Source: Egibacteraceae bacterium
Lineage (GTDB): Bacteria > Actinomycetota > Nitriliruptoria > Euzebyales > Egibacteraceae
DNA length: 64,000 bases
Direction: 5' to 3'
Assembly: GCA_030447925.1 (NCBI GenBank)
Contig: JAUJNX010000008.1
Location: 1-64,000 of the forward strand
Shown here: positions 46,102-55,914 of the stretch, in pieces
How positions within the stretch are numbered: the first letter of the stretch is position 1
Layout: each line of letters opens with the position of its first letter
The notes under the pieces: model-generated
Databases searched by the model: none
What the model saw: the letters and a program-made list of their open reading frames with translations, nothing else
Told to the model about the DNA's origin: nothing
Translations under genes and position numbers: made by a program

Positions 46102-46500
46102 TCAGCCGGTCTCGGGCAGGACGGCGAGGCCGTCGATCTCCACGCGCGCGGCCGGGTCGACCAGGCGGGTCACGCCGATCAGCGTCATGGCCGGGTAGTC
46201 CCGCCCCGCCCGTGCGCGCCAGACCGTGCCGAGCTCCTTCAGGTGCGCGCCGTAGTCGGCGGGATCGGTGCAGTAGACGGTCAGCTTCGCGAGGTCCGCG
46301 GGCGACCCGCTGGCCGCGGCCAGCGCCGCCAGCAGGTTGCCCAGCGCCCGGTCGAACTGGGCGACCAGGTCCCCGGCGACGACCCGGCCGTCGCCGTCGG
46401 TGGCGGTCTGGCCGGCCAGGAACACCACCGTCCCCCGCGCCACCACGGCGTGGCTGAAGCCCGAGGGCGGCGCCAGCTCCGCCGGGTTGACCCGCTCCAC
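46102..46500 (-). CDS. RidA-family enamine/imine deaminase
   Basis: A 132-residue trimeric-type RidA protein: GFSHAVVARGTVVFLAGQTA, then VAQFDRALGNLLAALAAAS, LAKLTVYCTDPADY and YPAMTLIGVTRLVDPAARVE with the conserved arginine that binds carboxylates. RidA proteins hydrolyse reactive enamines. In aerobic 2-aminobenzoyl-CoA breakdown the monooxygenase product is an enamine, so a role here would be logical. It is cotranscribed with paaX. Confidence 0.88.
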   Translation of the reverse strand: MERVNPAELAPPSGFSHAVVARGTVVFLAGQTATDGDGRVVAGDLVAQFDRALGNLLAALAAASGSPADLAKLTVYCTDPADYGAHLKELGTVWRARAGRDYPAMTLIGVTRLVDPAARVEIDGLAVLPETG

Positions 46501-46560
46501 GATCGCCTCCTGCCGCCGGCCGGGCCGCGAGGGTACCGGGGCACCGCCCGGGCTGGTGGG

Positions 46561-48797
46561 TCAGTCGCCGTTCCAGCAGCGGGCGGGGTTGGTGACGCAG
46601 TTCCAGCCGTCTCGCAGCACCCCGCCGACGTCGCCGTGCTGCACCCGGTCCCAGCTGCTGCCCGCCGCCTGGGTGGCGCGCTGCACCTGGTCCCCGCCCG
46701 CCGACGACGCCGGCCTCGACGGCGGCGGCGGCGCGCTGGCGGGCCGGCCGGTCCAACAGGCCCGCGGGCTGGTCACACAGCCCACCCCGTCGCGCACGAC
46801 CCCGCCGACATCGCCGCTGACGGTACGGTCCCAGCTGCTGGCCGCCGCCCGCGCCGCCCGGTCCCACTGCCCACCCGACACCACCGGCGCCGGCACGGCC
46901 GGCGCGCCGACCTGCAACCGCCCGACACTGGCAGGGTTGGCCGGGTCACGCGACCCGGCCACGATGCAGCCCGACTGCACCGCCGAGGTGCACTCCGCCA
47001 ACCGCGGCGCCGCAGGGGCGGCGGGGACGCCGACCTGCAACCGCCCGACACTGTTCGGGTCCCGCGGGTCACGCGAGCCGGCGACGATGCAGCCCGACTG
47101 CACCGCCGAGGTGCACTCGCTCAGCCGCGGCGCGGTGAGGTGGCGGGGCCGACCAGCAGCTCACCGGCGTGGCGGCCCCAGCAGCGCATCCGCGGGTCAT
47201 CACACGGGCCAGTCTCCGGCGCCAGCGAGTCCTGCCAGGCGTTGGACACCCCCGCCGCCCAATCGTGCACCCCTCGCTGACCCGGCTGGGGATCGGCGCA
47301 CCCTGCACCGCCGGCTCCACCCGCTCCAGCACCCCGCAGCAGTGCGGCGCACCTGGTACGGCGACCCCTGCAACCCGCCCTGCCACTGCGCCTGACCGGT
47401 CACCACCGCCTCACCCGTCCGCCACACCGTCTCATTGGCCTGCCCCAGCACCCCCGCCGTCGCCTCCCACAGCCCACCGACCGCGCTGCCCGCCCCACCC
47501 AACAGCTCCGCCGCCGCCACCCCCGGCTGCCCATAGGTCCGCAACGTCGCGTCCGCCGACGCCACCCGCCGGTCCAACGCCGCCCGCCCCTCCGCGGTCA
47601 GCACGTCGTTGGCCAAACCCTCCCCGCCACGTACCGGCCGGCGCCCAACGTCCCCAACTGCCCCGCCACATCGGCCACCGGCCCCAACACCGCCGCCCCG
47701 GTCTGCACCGCCAGCCCGTCCAACCGCGCCCACGGATCGACGATCCCCTCCGGACGCTCGTCCACCTGCTCCCACCACCCACCCACACCATCTGCCACGC
47801 GGGTCAGGCCCTCCGCCACCGGCACCCCGACCGTGCGGATCGCGCCCTGCTGGGGCGGGTTGACGACGGTGTTGGTCGCCAGCGTGACGCCCGCGGGCAG
47901 GGCGAACCCGACCCCGCCGGCGACGGCGGTCTGCTGCGGGGTGCGGCCCTGGCGCAGGGCTCGGAGGGTCACGGGCAGCGACACCCCGGTGCCGATGTTG
48001 AGGGCCCGCGGCAGGTGGTAGCGCAGCCACGCCGCGTCGTCGGCCAGGACCGGCTGGCCGGCGGCGTCGGTCTGCAGCCCGGGCGACAGCGCCTGGTCGA
48101 CCGGGGGGATCACGAAGTTGTCCCCCGCGTAGATCAGGCCGGCGATCCCCGCCATCGTGGCGGGCATGCCGCTGCCCAGCTGGTAGGTGGACAGGCGCTG
48201 GTTCGCGCGGCCGCCGTTGGTGAGGACGTAGTCGAGCATCCGGGCGCGGTCCCCGAGCGGCAGGGTGTTGGCGTGGGCGACCATGCGCCGGCCCATCGGG
48301 GTGATCCCCAGGCCCGTGGCCGCCTGCAGCTCGCGGGCGGCGACGTCGCCGGCCACGATCACGCCCGTGTTGATCCCGGTGCTCGCCGCGAAGTTGACGG
48401 CCGGGTCGCGGAACAGCTGGGTGTTCAGCAGGGTCTGCTCGGACAGGTCCCGGGCGATGCTGAACGGCTGCGCGTACAGCGCGGAGGCGAACCCGTCGGA
48501 CGCGGTGCGGGTGCCCAGCGAGTCGAGCACCCCGAGCCCCGCGTAGCCCAGCGCCGCGCTGGGGATGGCCACGCCGATCCCGCCCTCGGGCACCTGCCGG
48601 AACCAAACGTCGTGGGCCCGGTCCGTCATGGTGAACGCGCCCCAGTCGGGCGCCGGCGGGGGCGGCACCGGGGTCGGCGGCGGGGTCGCGGCGGCGGTTC
48701 CCGCGGGCGCCTGCGCGCCGGCAGCCGTGGCGCCGGCCAGGACCGAGAGCGCGACGACCAGGGCGATCACGGCGCCGCGGCTGCGGGAGGAGGTCAC
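46561..48797 (-). CDS. Secreted repeat-containing protein of unknown function, frame broken
   Basis: About 740 residues when frames are joined. A GTG start with GGAG upstream gives a signal peptide (AVIALVVALSVLAGATAAGA). A unique domain of about 330 residues follows (DWGAFTMTDRAHDVWFRQVP, then GGRANQRLSTYQLGSGMPAT). A region near RAALDRRVASADATLRTYGQ comes next. The C-terminal part is rich in Cys and Trp with two internal duplications: a 41-residue unit (ECTSAVQSGCIVAGSRDP) and a unit with GDVGGVVRDGVGCVTSPRACW. Frame changes lie near 47,620, 47,330 and 47,140. I do not recognise the family. Paired cysteines suggest disulfides outside the cell. Confidence 0.6.
46910..47135 (-). repeat. Two tandem 123-bp coding repeats in the secreted protein gene
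   Basis: Copies start at 46910 and 47033, an exact 41-codon period. They are nearly identical over the ECTSAVQSGCIVAGSRDP part and diverge in the linker, so the duplication is selected at the protein level or recent. Confidence 0.8.
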
Positions 48798-49104
48798 GAA
48801 CTGCTCCGATGCCTCGTGCGGGGACCAGGAGGGCGAACGCACCGTCGCCCGCCACGGTGAACGGCGGGTTTCGGCAGACCCCCGGGACGCGTTTCGGTCG
48901 GCGTCCGGGCCGGGCCCGGGCCTGTCCGCACCCCGCCCGCCCGGCCGGGCCCGGGCCCGCCCACCGGCCCCGCGGGGAGGCGGGATCGCCGCGGTGGTCG
49001 CGTTCGCCCTCCGGCCGCCTGATTGACGCCCGTTCGTCGCGATCGCGACCACCGCCGGTCGCCGCGGGCGGGTTCCCTCGACCTCCCCACCAGGAGGTTG
49101 CTCC
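48798..49104. other. Gene-free interval upstream of phoD
   Basis: About 300 bases between divergent genes. It contains G/C-only palindromic runs around 48,905-48,965 but no ORF with good signals. No convincing Pho box was found before phoD. Confidence 0.5.
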
Positions 49105-50712
49105 ATGGAGCGCTCACGCCTGTCCCGCCGCGGGTTCCTCGCCGGCACCGGCGCGCTGGCCGGCTCGCTGCTGGCCGCCGGTCCCGCCGCCGCGGCCCCC
49201 CTCGACGACGCCCGCGCCCTGGGGCGCCTCGGCGACCCGTTCACCCTGGGCGTCGCCTCGGGCGACCCGCTGCCCGACGCCGTCGTCCTGTGGACGCGGC
49301 TGGCGCCCGACCCGCTCGCCGTCGGCGGCGGGATGCCCGACCGCCCCGTGGTCGTGCGCTGGGAGGTCGCCGCGGACGAGCACTTCCGCCACCCCGTCCG
49401 CCGGGGCGTCGCGCTGGCCCGCCCGGCGTTCGGCCACAGCGTCCACGTCGACGTGCGCGGCCTGCACCCCGCGACCCCCTACTGGTACCGCTTCCGCGTG
49501 GGCACCCAGCTGTCGCCCGCCGGGCGCACCCGCACCGCGCCCGCCGCCGGCAGCGCCGCCCCGGTGTCGTTCGCGTTCGCCTCGTGCGCGCAGTACGAGC
49601 ACGGCTTCTTCACCGCCTACCGGTACCTGGCGGAGGAGCACGTCGACGTGGTGTTCCACCTCGGCGACTACCTCTACGAGTACGCCCCGGACGTCTACGA
49701 GATCGAGGGCGGCAACGTCCGCGACCACGTCGGCGACGAGATGCACACCCTCGAGGAGTACCGCCAGCGCCACGCCCAGTACAAGACCGACCCGGACCTG
49801 CAGGCGGCGCACGCCTCCGCCCCGTGGATCGTGACCTGGGACGACCACGAGGTCGACAACAACTACGCCGACGACGTCCCGGAGGACCGCGACCCGGAGG
49901 AGGGCAACGCCACCACCGCGTCGTTCCTGGCGCGCCGCGCGGCCGCCTACCGCGCGTACTGGGAGAACCTGCCCCTGCGGATGCCCGCCCCGCGCGACGA
50001 GGACCTGCCGCTGTACCGGCGCTTCGACTACGGCGCGACCGCGCGCTTCAGCGTCCTGGACACCCGCCAGTACCGCACCGACCAGCCGTGCGGCGACGAG
50101 GGCCCGGCCGGCTGCGGCGAGGAGTTCGACCCCGCCGCCACGATCCTGGGCGACGAGCAGGCCGCGTGGGTCGAGGGCAACCTCGCGTCGTCCCCGGCGA
50201 CCTGGAACGTGCTGCCCCAGCAGATCTTCTTCGCCAACCTGGACCAGGAGCCGGGCGGCCCGACCCCCGAGGACCCGCGCGACGGCGGCTACAGCGACGG
50301 CTGGGACGGCTACCGGGCGTCGCGGCAGCGCCTGCTGTCGTTCGTCGCCGAGCGGGGCATCGACAACCTCGTCGTGCTCACCGGCGACATCCACTCCAGC
50401 TGGCTCGCCGACCTGCGCCTGGACTTCGAGGACCCCGCGTCCCCCGCGCTGGGCACCGAGCTGGTCTGCACCTCGATCACCGCCGGAGGTGACGGCACCG
50501 ACCAGTCGTCGTTCTTCCCGCTGCTGGTGACCGAGAACCCGCACCTGCGCTACAACTCCAACCGTCGCGGCTACGTCCGCTGCGACCTGGACGCGGCGAC
50601 CTGGACGACCAGCTACCGCGCCGTCGACGTCGTCGAGCAGCCCGGCGGCGCGCTGCGCACCGACGCCACCTGGGTCCTGGAGGCCGGCAACCCCACCGCC
50701 GAGCCGGCCTAG
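49105..50712 (+). CDS. phoD: Alkaline phosphatase D, Tat-exported
   Basis: A 535-residue PhoD phosphodiesterase/phosphatase. The Tat signal is ERSRLSRRGFLAGTGALAGS with the twin arginine, followed by AGPAAAA as cleavage site. The N-terminal Ig-like domain begins FTLGVASGDPLPDAVVLWTR. Metal-site motifs follow: SFAFASCAQYEHG, VFHLGDYLYEY, VTWDDHEVDNNY and VVLTGDIHSSWLADL. It acts outside the membrane to release phosphate from phosphoesters. GGAGG lies about 7 bases before the ATG. Confidence 0.95.
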   Translation: MERSRLSRRGFLAGTGALAGSLLAAGPAAAAPLDDARALGRLGDPFTLGVASGDPLPDAVVLWTRLAPDPLAVGGGMPDRPVVVRWEVAADEHFRHPVRRGVALARPAFGHSVHVDVRGLHPATPYWYRFRVGTQLSPAGRTRTAPAAGSAAPVSFAFASCAQYEHGFFTAYRYLAEEHVDVVFHLGDYLYEYAPDVYEIEGGNVRDHVGDEMHTLEEYRQRHAQYKTDPDLQAAHASAPWIVTWDDHEVDNNYADDVPEDRDPEEGNATTASFLARRAAAYRAYWENLPLRMPAPRDEDLPLYRRFDYGATARFSVLDTRQYRTDQPCGDEGPAGCGEEFDPAATILGDEQAAWVEGNLASSPATWNVLPQQIFFANLDQEPGGPTPEDPRDGGYSDGWDGYRASRQRLLSFVAERGIDNLVVLTGDIHSSWLADLRLDFEDPASPALGTELVCTSITAGGDGTDQSSFFPLLVTENPHLRYNSNRRGYVRCDLDAATWTTSYRAVDVVEQPGGALRTDATWVLEAGNPTAEPA

Positions 50713-50750
50713 GGCGCACCTCAAACGCCGGGCGGCTTCCGAGCAACGGA
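50711..50750 (+). repeat. Dispersed intergenic repeat, copy B
   Basis: Begins at the phoD stop codon and lies between the convergent phoD and gcvT. It differs from copy A at about 7 of 40 positions, and its GACGCCGGGCGGC core is changed only at one base. Confidence 0.7.
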
Positions 50751-50775
50751 GTCAGGAGACACGGCCAGGGCACCC

Positions 50776-51855
50776 TCAGCCGCGCGGGTCGGCGTCCACG
50801 AACGGCGGGCGCTCGACCCGCGCGGTCAGGGACCGGCCGCGGACCACGATCTCCACGCCCTCGTCCAGCCCGACCCCGGCGTCGAGGTAGGCCAGGGCGA
50901 TGCCGATGCCCAGGGTCGGGGAGAACCCGCCGCTGGTCGTCTCCCCCGCCGGCGCGCCGTCGTCGCGGACCTCGCAGTGCGCGCGGGGGATGCCCCGGCC
51001 CAGGACCCGCAGCCCGCGCAAGCGCCGGCGCGCCCCCTCCTCCAGTGCGCGGACGACCGCCGCGCGGCCGACGAAGTCGGTGGCGGGCTTGACCGCCCAC
51101 GTCAGCCCGGCCTCCACCGGCGAGGTCGCCGGGGAGATGTCCTGGCCATGGAGGGGGTAGCCCATCTCCAGGCGCAGGGTGTCGCGCGCCCCCAGCCCGG
51201 CGGGCGTCGCCCCCGCGGCGACGACCCGGTCCCACAGCGCGCCGGCCTCCGCGGCCGGGACGAACAGCTCCCACCCGCGCTCGCCGGTGTAGCCGGAGCG
51301 GGCCAGGACCCCGTCCGCGCCGAGCGGGCGGACGTCGAGGTAGCGCATCCCGGCGACGTCGATCCCCGCCGCGGCCAGCACGGCGGGCGACCCCGGCCCC
51401 TGCACCGCCAGGCAGGCGAGGTCGGCCTTGACGTCGGCGATCGCGGTGCCGGGCGCGGCGACGCGCTCCAGCGCCTGCTGCACCCCGGCGGCGTTGGCCG
51501 CGTTGGGCACCGCGAACAGGCCCCACGGGAGCCGGTACAGCAGCAGGTCGTCGACGATCCCGCCGCCGTCCTCCAGGCACAGCGTGTAGTGCGCGCGCCC
51601 CTGCGCGAGGGCCGCGGCGTCGTTGGTCAGCGCCCGCTGCGCCGTCGCCTCCGCCCCGGCTCCGGTGAGGCGCAGGGTGCCGAGGTGGGACAGGTCGAAC
51701 ACGCCGCAGGCCGATCGCACGGCGCGGTGCTCGGCCACGACCGACCCGTAGTCCAGCGGCATGTCCCAGCCGGCGAAGGCGGTCATGGTGGCGCCGCGGG
51801 CGCGGTGGCGGTCGTCCAGCGGCGAGCGGCGAGCGCTGTCCGTCGTCGGCGTCAT
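50776..51855 (-). CDS. gcvT: Aminomethyltransferase (glycine cleavage T protein)
   Basis: A 359-residue tetrahydrofolate enzyme. It has FAGWDMPLDYGSVVAEHRAV, then GVFDLSHLGTLRLTG, SGYTGERGWELFVPA, GARDTLRLEMGYPLHGQDIS and TSGGFSPTLGIGIALAYLD near the end, all GcvT landmarks. The partners GcvH and GcvP are not in the window. No glycine riboswitch-like structure was seen in the 70 bases before it. It is divergent from lpd. Confidence 0.92.
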   Translation of the reverse strand: MTPTTDSARRSPLDDRHRARGATMTAFAGWDMPLDYGSVVAEHRAVRSACGVFDLSHLGTLRLTGAGAEATAQRALTNDAAALAQGRAHYTLCLEDGGGIVDDLLLYRLPWGLFAVPNAANAAGVQQALERVAAPGTAIADVKADLACLAVQGPGSPAVLAAAGIDVAGMRYLDVRPLGADGVLARSGYTGERGWELFVPAAEAGALWDRVVAAGATPAGLGARDTLRLEMGYPLHGQDISPATSPVEAGLTWAVKPATDFVGRAAVVRALEEGARRRLRGLRVLGRGIPRAHCEVRDDGAPAGETTSGGFSPTLGIGIALAYLDAGVGLDEGVEIVVRGRSLTARVERPPFVDADPRG

Positions 51856-51871
51856 CCGGGGTCCCCCTGGT

Positions 51872-51877
51872 TAGGAT
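51872..51877 (+). promoter_or_regulatory. -10 element TAGGAT for lpd
   Basis: TAGGAT lies 50 bases before the lpd ATG in the gcvT-lpd gap. Confidence 0.4.
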
Positions 51878-51927
51878 TGTGAGCGCGGCGCCACGCCTCG
51901 CACCTCGTCGACACACAGGAGCTCCCC

Positions 51928-53331
51928 ATGGCCGACACCTACGACGTCATCATCCTCGGCGGCGGCACGGGCGGCTATTCCTGCGCGTTCCGGGCGGTGG
52001 ACCTCGGCCTCAAGACCGCGCTGGTCGAGCGGGACAAGGTCGGCGGGACCTGCCTGCACTGGGGCTGCATCCCGACCAAGGCGTTCCTGCAGTCCGCCGA
52101 GGTCGCCGACCACGCGCGCGACGCGGGCGGCTACGGGGTGCGCGCGTCGTTCGAGGGCATCGACGTCCCGGAGGTCGTGAAGTTCAAGAACTCCGTCGTG
52201 GACGTCCAGTACAAGGGCCTGCAGGCGACGCTCAAGGCGCGCGGCGTGGACGTCGTCAACGGCACCGGGCGCCTCAAGGACGCGCGCACCCTGATCGTGC
52301 AGACCGGTGAGGGCGAGCGCACGCTGACCGCGGCCAAGGCGCTGGTGCTGGCCACCGGCTCCAAGCCCCGCGACCTGCCCATCCCCGGCGCGGAGATCGA
52401 CGGCGAGCTGGTCGTCACCAGCGACCACCTCATGGCCATGACCCGGGTCCCCCAGCGCCCGATCGTGCTGGGCGCCAGCGCCGTCGGGGTCGAGTTCTCC
52501 ACGGTGTTCAAGAGCTACGGCTCCGAGCAGGTCACCATCATCGAGGCGCTGGACTCGGTGGTCCCGCGCGAGGACGTCGACAGCCAGAAGGTCCTCGCCC
52601 GGTCCCTGCGCCGCTCCGGGGTCCAGGTCATGACCAGCGCGAAGGTCACAGGGGTCGAGCGCAGCGGCGACAGCGTCCGGGTGACCACCGAGAAGGGCGA
52701 CACCGTCGAGGGCGACCTGCTCCTGGTCGCGATCGGCCGCCGCCCCGTGACCGAGGACATGGGCTTCGGCGACACCGGCGTCACCCTGGACCGCGGCTTC
52801 GCCATCGTCGACGAGTACTGCCGCACCGGGCCCACCTGGGACGGCGGCGCGCAGTACGCGATCGGCGACATCATCCCGACCCTGGGCCTGGCGCACGCGT
52901 CGTTCCAGGAGGGCTTCCTGGTCGCCGAGCACATCGCCGGCCAGCGGGTCGTCCCGATCGACTACACCGGCATCCCGCGCGTGTACTACTGCCACCCCGA
53001 GATCGCGTCGGTGGGCTACAGCGAGCAGGAGCTGAAGGAGCAGGGCGTCGCCTACGACAAGGCCATGATCCCCTGGAGCCACAACGCGCGCGGGAGCATG
53101 AAGAAGGCCGCGGGGCACGCCAAGGTGCTGGCGGGCAAGGACGGCGGGCGGGTCCTGGGCATCCACATCGTGGGGCCCAACGCCACCGACCTCATCGCCG
53201 AGGGGCAGCTCATCTACAACTGGGAGGCCCTGCCCAGCGACGTGGCCCAGTACATCCACCCCCACCCGACCCTCAACGAGGTGATCGGCGAGGCGCACCT
53301 GACCCTCGCGGGCAAGCCGCTGCACGGTTGA
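51928..53331 (+). CDS. lpd: Dihydrolipoyl dehydrogenase
   Basis: A 467-residue FAD enzyme (E3) that reoxidises lipoyl groups. The FAD motif is VIILGGGTGGYSCAFRAVDL, the redox disulfide is in GGTCLHWGCIPTKAFLQ, the NAD motif is RPIVLGASAVGVEFSTVFKS, and the catalytic histidine near the C-terminus is in YIHPHPTLNEVIGEA. CAGGAG lies 7 bases before the ATG. It heads a lipoate-related run (lpd, E2, lipB, lipA). Confidence 0.95.
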   Translation: MADTYDVIILGGGTGGYSCAFRAVDLGLKTALVERDKVGGTCLHWGCIPTKAFLQSAEVADHARDAGGYGVRASFEGIDVPEVVKFKNSVVDVQYKGLQATLKARGVDVVNGTGRLKDARTLIVQTGEGERTLTAAKALVLATGSKPRDLPIPGAEIDGELVVTSDHLMAMTRVPQRPIVLGASAVGVEFSTVFKSYGSEQVTIIEALDSVVPREDVDSQKVLARSLRRSGVQVMTSAKVTGVERSGDSVRVTTEKGDTVEGDLLLVAIGRRPVTEDMGFGDTGVTLDRGFAIVDEYCRTGPTWDGGAQYAIGDIIPTLGLAHASFQEGFLVAEHIAGQRVVPIDYTGIPRVYYCHPEIASVGYSEQELKEQGVAYDKAMIPWSHNARGSMKKAAGHAKVLAGKDGGRVLGIHIVGPNATDLIAEGQLIYNWEALPSDVAQYIHPHPTLNEVIGEAHLTLAGKPLHG

Positions 53332-53378
53332 GCGGGCGTGCCGGGCGCGGGGAGCGGGAACAGGGACGAGGACACGAG

Positions 53379-55228
53379 ATGGCCGATCTGAGCCGCCGCC
53401 GCCGTGGCGGGCCATCGGGGGACGAGGCGGCGGAGGCGGGGCCGCCGCGGCGGCGCCGCCGGGGCGGGCCCCCCGCCGACGAACCGCGCCGACGCCGCCG
53501 ACGCACCGGCGGCGACACCGAGCCTGCACCAGACAGGAGCACCCCTGTGGCAACCGAAGTCACCATCCCCCAGCTCGGTGAGAGCGTCACCGAGGGGACC
53601 ATCACCGCCTGGCTCGTCAACGTCGGCGACAGCGTCGAGGCGGACCAGCCGCTGTTCGAGCTGTCCTCGGACAAGATCGACACCGAGGTCCCCTCCCCCG
53701 CGGCGGGCACCCTGACCGAGATCCGCGTGCAGGTCGACGAGACCGTCGACGTCGGGACCGTGGTCGCGGTCATCGGCGGCGGCGGCGACGCGCCCGGGGG
53801 CGACGACGGCGCGGCCGGCCAGGACACGGGCGGCGAGGCGGCCGACGAGGCCGCGGCGGTCACGCCGGACCCGGCGGCCGACGAGCCGGCCCCCGACGTA
53901 GCGGGCGGCGGCGAGGCGTCCGAGCAGGTCGAGCCGGAGCAGGCGTCGTCGCGCGCCGAGGGCGGGGACGCGGGCGCCGCGGGCAGCCTGGAGGAGCGCG
54001 AGAGCCTGGCGCGCGAGGACCTCGCCGGCGGCGACGCCGACGCGGGCGCCGGCGGCACGCTGCAGGCGCGGGCGGCGCAGGCCGACGACGCCCCGGCGTC
54101 CGACCCGCAGGAGACCACCGGGACCTACGAGGCGACCGAGGGATCGGTGCCGTCGCCGCAGGAGGTCTCCGCGTCGGGTCAGGGCGGGGGCAACGGGCAG
54201 ACCGAGGGCGTGCTGGCCTCCCCGATCGTGCGCCGCATGGTCGCGGAGAACGACCTGGACCTGTCCGCGATCCGGGCGACCGGCGAGGGCGGGCGCGTGA
54301 CCCGCGAGGACGTCGAGGCCGCGATCTCCGGCCGCGGCGGGCAGCAGGCCCCCAGGAGCAGCCGGCCGCCCAGGCGGCCCAGCCCGCCCCCAGGCGCGCC
54401 AGCGGCCCGCCGAGAAGCCAGCGGCCCCCACGCCGGCGGGCAGGCAGGCCCAGCCGAAGGTCAGCCCGCAGCCCGAGCGCCAGGTCTCCATGGAGGCCGG
54501 CCCGCGCGAGCGCGTCGAGGGCCTGTCGCGGATCCGCCAGCGGATCGCGGCCAAGATGATGGAGTCGATGCAGTCCACGGCCCAGCTGACCACGGTCCAG
54601 GAGGCCGACGTCAGCCGCATCATGCGCCTGCGCGCCCGCGCCAAGGACGAGTTCAAGGCCCGCGAGGGCGTGTCCCCTGTCGCCGTTCGTGTTCCTGGCC
54701 CGCGCCGCCGTCCTCGCGCTGCGCGAGCCGGAGTTCCAGATGGTCAGCGCCCAGGCGGACTGGGACGCGGCGCAGGTCAAGTTCCACGACTACGTGAACC
54801 TGGGCATCGCGGTCGACACCGACAAGGGCCTGATCGTCCCGAACATCAAGAACGCCGACGACCTGACCCTCCCCGCGCTGGCCCGCGCGATCGCGGAGGG
54901 CGCGGCCAAGGCCCGCGGCCAGGGCAAGCTGGAGATGCGCGACCTGGAGGGCGGCACCTTCACGGTCACCAACACCGGCAGCCGCGGCGTCCTGATCGAC
55001 ACGCCGATCCTGAACTACCCCGAGGTCGCCATCCTGGCGACCAGGGCGATCAAGCGGCCGATCGTCGTCGAGGACGACGCCGGCGAGTCGATCGCCATCC
55101 GCGACATGGTCTACCTGTGCCTCACCTACGACCACCGGCTGCTCGACGGTGCGGACGCCGCCCGCTTCGTCACCGAGGTCAAGCGCATCGTGGAGACCCA
55201 CGACTGGGCGCAGGAGATCGGCTACTAG
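53379..55228 (+). CDS. sucB: 2-oxoacid dehydrogenase E2 (dihydrolipoyl acyltransferase), frame broken
   Basis: One lipoyl domain (TEVTIPQLGESVTEGTITAW, lipoyl lysine in SSDKIDTE), a long acidic Ala/Gly linker, an E1/E3-binding domain (ASPIVRRMVAENDLDLSAI) and a catalytic domain ending in LTYDHRLLDGADAARFV with the HxxxDG active site. Breaks lie near 54,345, 54,395 and 54,680, each in C/G-rich text; the last is one extra C. From the ATG at 53379 the protein carries a 56-residue arginine-rich leader; the GTG at 53547, with AGGAG 7 bases before it, is the conventional start. Succinyl or branched-chain specificity cannot be fixed by eye. Confidence 0.82.
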
Positions 55229-55235
55229 GGGCCCC

Positions 55236-55894
55236 ATGCTGTCGGTCTGGGCGGGGACGGTCGTCTGCGAGGAGGCGCTGCGCTGGCAGCGCCTCCCCGC
55301 GCCGCGGCGCAGGCGCAGGACGCGGTCGACGACGTCCTGCTCACCCTCGTCCACGACCGCGTGTACACGGCGGGGCGGCGCGCCGACGTCGCCGCCCACG
55401 TCCTGGGCACCCGGGCGATCCGGCTGGTGCGGACCGACCGCGGCGGCGACGTCACCTACCACGGGCGGGCCAGCTGGTCGCCTACCCGGTCCTGTGGCTC
55501 CCCCACGCCCGCGCCGTCTGCGCGCACGTGCGCGCCCTCGAGCAGGCGTGCATCCGCACCGCCGCCTCCTACGGCGTCGCGGCGCACACCCACCGGCGCG
55601 GCCGGGCGTGTGGGTCGGCGGCGACAAGCTCGCCGCGGTGGGCATCCGCGTCCTGCCCGGCGCGGTCACCACCCACGCTGGCGTTGAACGTCGACCCCGA
55701 CCTCGGCGACTTCGCCGGGCTCGTGCCGTGCGGGCTGGCGGACGCGGGCGTGTGCTCGCTGCGCTCGCTGGGGGTCGACGCCACCGTCGGGCAGGTGCGC
55801 CGGCGCCTGGTCGCCCACCTCGGCGACACCCTCGATCGTCCCCTGGCCCCCGCCTCCCCCGCCGACCTCGGACTGGTCCTCCCTGGCCGCCTGA
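55236..55894 (+). CDS. lipB: Octanoyltransferase LipB, frame broken
   Basis: LipB moves octanoyl groups from acyl carrier protein to lipoyl domains. The pieces appear in order across three frames: MLSVWAGTVVCEEALRWQRL, VYTAGRRADVAAHVLGT, VRTDRGGDVTYHG, GQLVAYPVLWLPHA, VWVGGDKLAAVGIRV (catalytic Lys) and LNVDPDLGDFAGLVPCGL (catalytic Cys). Breaks lie near 55,310, 55,470, 55,605 and 55,677. At 55,470 one C is missing from the TYHGPGQ codons. All active residues remain, so errors are more likely than decay. The end is uncertain: one frame stops at 55894, another runs into the RDD gene. The ATG is 7 bases after the E2 stop. Confidence 0.75.
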
Positions 55895-55914
55895 CGGTGT
55901 GCTTCCTCGGGCCC

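Noticed and set aside
46910..47135. CRISPR-like repeats
   Set aside because: The period is 123 bp, an exact codon multiple inside a protein gene, with only two copies.
48798..49104. Pho box upstream of phoD
   Set aside because: Two GTTCG words occur but not in the expected spacing or consensus.
51856..51927. Glycine riboswitch before gcvT
   Set aside because: The gap to lpd is only about 70 bases and no paired aptamer structure was visible.
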